Shown here one piece after another: positions 6,098-7,487 of a stretch of DNA of 7,487 nucleotides. The notes beneath the pieces are model-generated. The model ran no database searches. It was not told the origin of the DNA and saw only the letters and a list, made by a program, of their open reading frames with translations. The position numbers and the translations under genes were made by a program. The stretch is from Armatimonadota bacterium (lineage in GTDB: Bacteria; Armatimonadota; Zipacnadia; Zipacnadales; UBA11051). Every line of letters starts with the position of its first letter. Within the stretch, counting starts at the first letter, position 1. Location of the stretch: NCBI GenBank assembly GCA_003542955.1, contig DPJP01000033.1, forward strand, positions 610 to 8,096, written 5' to 3'.

Positions 6098-7156
6098 ATG
6101 CCGCGAGAGGCAATGACAGACCGCGAGCGCTGGGAGGCCGTGCTGGCCCGCAAGCCCACGGACCGCATACCGACGGACTACTGGGCAACCCCGGAAGCGA
6201 CGCGGAAGCTGGTCGCCTACCTGGGCCTCGCGGATGCATCCCAGATATATGACCGGCTCCACATCGACCGGCTGGTCTCGGTCGGTGGGCGCTATGTGGG
6301 GCCCGACATCCCAGTGGGCGAGGACGTGTTCGGCTGCAGGAGTGTCACCGTCGAGTATGCCGACGGCATCTACAGCGAAACCGTCTACAACCCGCTGGCC
6401 GAGTACGAGACTGTCGCGGAGATCGAGGCCAACTACAGATGGCCCAACCCGGACTGGTGGGCCTACGACCACATCCCGGCCCAGGTCGAGCAGTGGCCCG
6501 ACAAGCCGGTGCAGGGCGGCGGTTCGGAGCCGTTCCTGACCTACTGCAAGCTGCGCGGCCTCGAGCAGGCATTCATGGACCTGGCGCTCAAGCCCGACCT
6601 CGTCCATTACTGCCTGGATCACCTTTTCGACCTCTGCTACAAGGCGACGGAACGCGCATATGACCAGATCCCCGGGCGCGTGCTGGTCAGCTACGTGGCA
6701 GAGGACCTCGGCTCGCAGGACAGCCTCTTGTTCTCGCCCGCGCAGATACACGAGTTCCTGATTCCACGGATGAAGCGAATGATGGACCTCGTGCACTCCG
6801 CCGGCGCCTACGTGTTCCATCACAGTGACGGCGCGGTGCGGCCAATCATCCCCGACATGATCGAGATCGGCATTGACGTGCTCAACCCCGTGCAATGGAG
6901 GTGCAAGGGGATGGAGCGCGAGGGGCTGAAAGCCGACTTCGGCGACAGACTGGTGTTCCATGCGGGCGTGGACAACCAGTACACGCTCCCGTTCGGCACC
7001 GTCGACGAAGTGCGGGAGGAGGTTCTCGACAACATCCGCATCCTCGGCGAAGGCGGCGGCTACATCCTCGGGCCGTGCCACAATATCCAGTCAGTCGGTC
7101 CGCCGGAGAACGTGGTGGCGATGTACGAGACTGCATACGAGGCCACCAGCCTGTAG
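6098..7156 (+). CDS. Uroporphyrinogen decarboxylase superfamily protein (URO-D/MtaA-like, not canonical HemE)
   Basis: A 352-residue soluble protein with a URO-D-type TIM-barrel pattern. The opening TDRERWEAVLARKPTDRIP and the C-terminal blocks LNPVQ, LVFHAGVDNQYTLPFGT, GGGYILGPCHNIQ and PPENVVAMYE are typical of the large uncharacterised branch that also includes corrinoid methyltransferases (MtaA, CmuA). It lacks the RPVWxMRQAGR-type N-terminal motif of HemE, so heme synthesis is unlikely. At the zinc-site position of the methyltransferases (HxCG) it reads His242-Ser-Asp244-Gly; a Cys327 in GPCHN matches the distal ligand region. ATG 6098 is chosen because GGAGGA (6085-6090) is 7 nt upstream; the in-frame GTG at 6083 overlaps that site. 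It diverges from the TSUP operon across about 95 bp. The substrate is unknown: possibly a methyl-group or cofactor reaction, but metal-independent activity is also possible. Confidence 0.88.
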   Translation: MPREAMTDRERWEAVLARKPTDRIPTDYWATPEATRKLVAYLGLADASQIYDRLHIDRLVSVGGRYVGPDIPVGEDVFGCRSVTVEYADGIYSETVYNPLAEYETVAEIEANYRWPNPDWWAYDHIPAQVEQWPDKPVQGGGSEPFLTYCKLRGLEQAFMDLALKPDLVHYCLDHLFDLCYKATERAYDQIPGRVLVSYVAEDLGSQDSLLFSPAQIHEFLIPRMKRMMDLVHSAGAYVFHHSDGAVRPIIPDMIEIGIDVLNPVQWRCKGMEREGLKADFGDRLVFHAGVDNQYTLPFGTVDEVREEVLDNIRILGEGGGYILGPCHNIQSVGPPENVVAMYETAYEATSL

Positions 7157-7198
7157 CCACCGGCGGATTGGCCGTCGCGAGGGCGGGCAGAGCCGTGA

Positions 7199-7487
7199 CT
7201 GTGCTCTATCGCGGCGCCAACCGGTGCGAGGCCGTGGGTGCGGCGCCCGGCCGGTCATTCCCACGGGGTCAGTACCCCGCACGCTCAGGAGGGGGCCGCG
7301 GGCGCAGGCACTGCCGAGCATCTGAACGCGGGGCCGCGGGAGTTTGCGTCGCTACTGAACAAGCGCATGGTGCGATCCGTCGACGTCGGTGTTGTGAGGG
7401 CCGCGGCTGATGAGTGTGGGAGAGATGCGTCGCGGACCATGCGGTTGTGGTTGGGCAGGAGCGGCAATGGCCGAATACTCGCGGAGT
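7199..7487 (+). other. Open reading frame running off the right edge (uncertain)
   Basis: This frame has no stop from just after a TGA (7196-7198) to the end of the window. The later part reads plausibly as protein (EFASLLNKRMVRSVDVGVV, then AAADECGRDASRTMRLWLG). The only in-frame starts are GTG at 7238 and ATG at 7367, neither with a ribosome binding site. In DNA of this G+C content a 96-codon open frame is not rare. I recognise no family. It may be the start of a gene, part of a decayed one, or chance. Confidence 0.2.
7265..7278 (+). repeat. Small hairpin downstream of the URO-D-like gene
   Basis: GGGGT (7265-7269) and ACCCC (7274-7278) pair perfectly around a CAGT loop. The 5' arm overlaps the end of a second inverted repeat, CCGTGGG (7232-7238) with CCCACGG (7260-7266), so the two structures are mutually exclusive. 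There is no U-tract afterwards, so this is not a classical intrinsic terminator, although it lies about 110 bp after the stop codon and could mark a transcript end. Confidence 0.3.

Larger units (their letters stand above)
7157..7487. other. 331-bp stretch with no supported gene
   Basis: After the URO-D-like stop I find no ORF with a ribosome binding site and start on either strand. One plus-strand frame is open from 7199 to the right edge (96 codons) but lacks a convincing start, and its third positions are less GC-biased than those of the neighbouring genes. The stretch carries an inverted repeat (7232-7238 with 7260-7266), a tight hairpin (7265-7278) and three copies of GGGCCGCGG (starting at 7293, 7331 and 7398). 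It may be an intergenic region, a decayed gene, or the leader of a gene beyond the window. Confidence 0.5.

Noticed and set aside
5987..7081. Minus-strand open frame of 364 codons opposite the URO-D-like gene
   Set aside because: The plus strand carries recognisable URO-D-family blocks and a strong ribosome binding site; the antisense frame has no recognisable motif.
7157..7300. Intrinsic terminator after the URO-D-like gene
   Set aside because: Hairpins are present but no T-run follows any of them.
1..7487. CRISPR array, insertion sequence, tRNA or attachment site
   Set aside because: No regularly spaced direct repeats, transposase-like protein, terminal inverted repeats or tRNA-like cloverleaf were seen.

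Overview
The window is about two-thirds G+C and densely coded. It reads as chromosome from a high-GC, deep-branching bacterium. The DUF6785-type membrane protein and the free-standing URO-D-like enzyme are families I associate with Armatimonadota, Planctomycetota and similar lineages, often seen as metagenome bins. That placement is an inference from gene content; there is no rRNA or other marker here.

Layout, left to right. (1) Positions 1-1230, minus strand: the N-terminal 410 codons of a multi-pass membrane protein of the DUF6785/DUF6784 (oligopeptide-transporter-like) type, cut by the left edge. (2) Positions 1231-1411: a divergent intergenic region with an 8-bp stem-loop and several short blocks resembling a degenerate cobalamin riboswitch. 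(3) Positions 1412-4803, plus strand: a complete two-gene energy-coupling factor (ECF) vitamin-type importer. The first gene fuses the substrate-binding membrane component (S) and both ATPases (A1, A2) in one 862-residue chain; the second encodes the transmembrane coupling protein EcfT. (4) Positions 4776-6002, minus strand: a two-gene operon with a 61-residue single-span membrane protein followed directly (TGA then GTG) by a TauE/SafE (TSUP) anion exporter, preceded by a good sigma-70-like promoter. Its end overlaps the end of the EcfT gene by 28 bp. (5) Positions 6098-7156, plus strand: a uroporphyrinogen-decarboxylase-superfamily protein that is not canonical HemE. (6) Positions 7157-7487: no gene I can support; small inverted and direct repeats and an open frame running off the edge.

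How the parts may work together. The ECF genes form a self-contained dedicated importer, because S, A1 and A2 are covalently linked and T follows two bases later. The two ATPase halves look functionally asymmetric. A1 has Thr at the switch-histidine position but an intact LSGGE signature; A2 has its histidine but an LTRGE signature. One composite ATP site therefore collects both deviations and the other stays canonical. The substrate is not identifiable from sequence alone. A corrinoid or precursor is one testable idea, from the weak riboswitch resemblance and the nearby URO-D-like gene (a superfamily that includes corrinoid methyltransferases). The TSUP exporter and the DUF6785 protein show no proven link to it.
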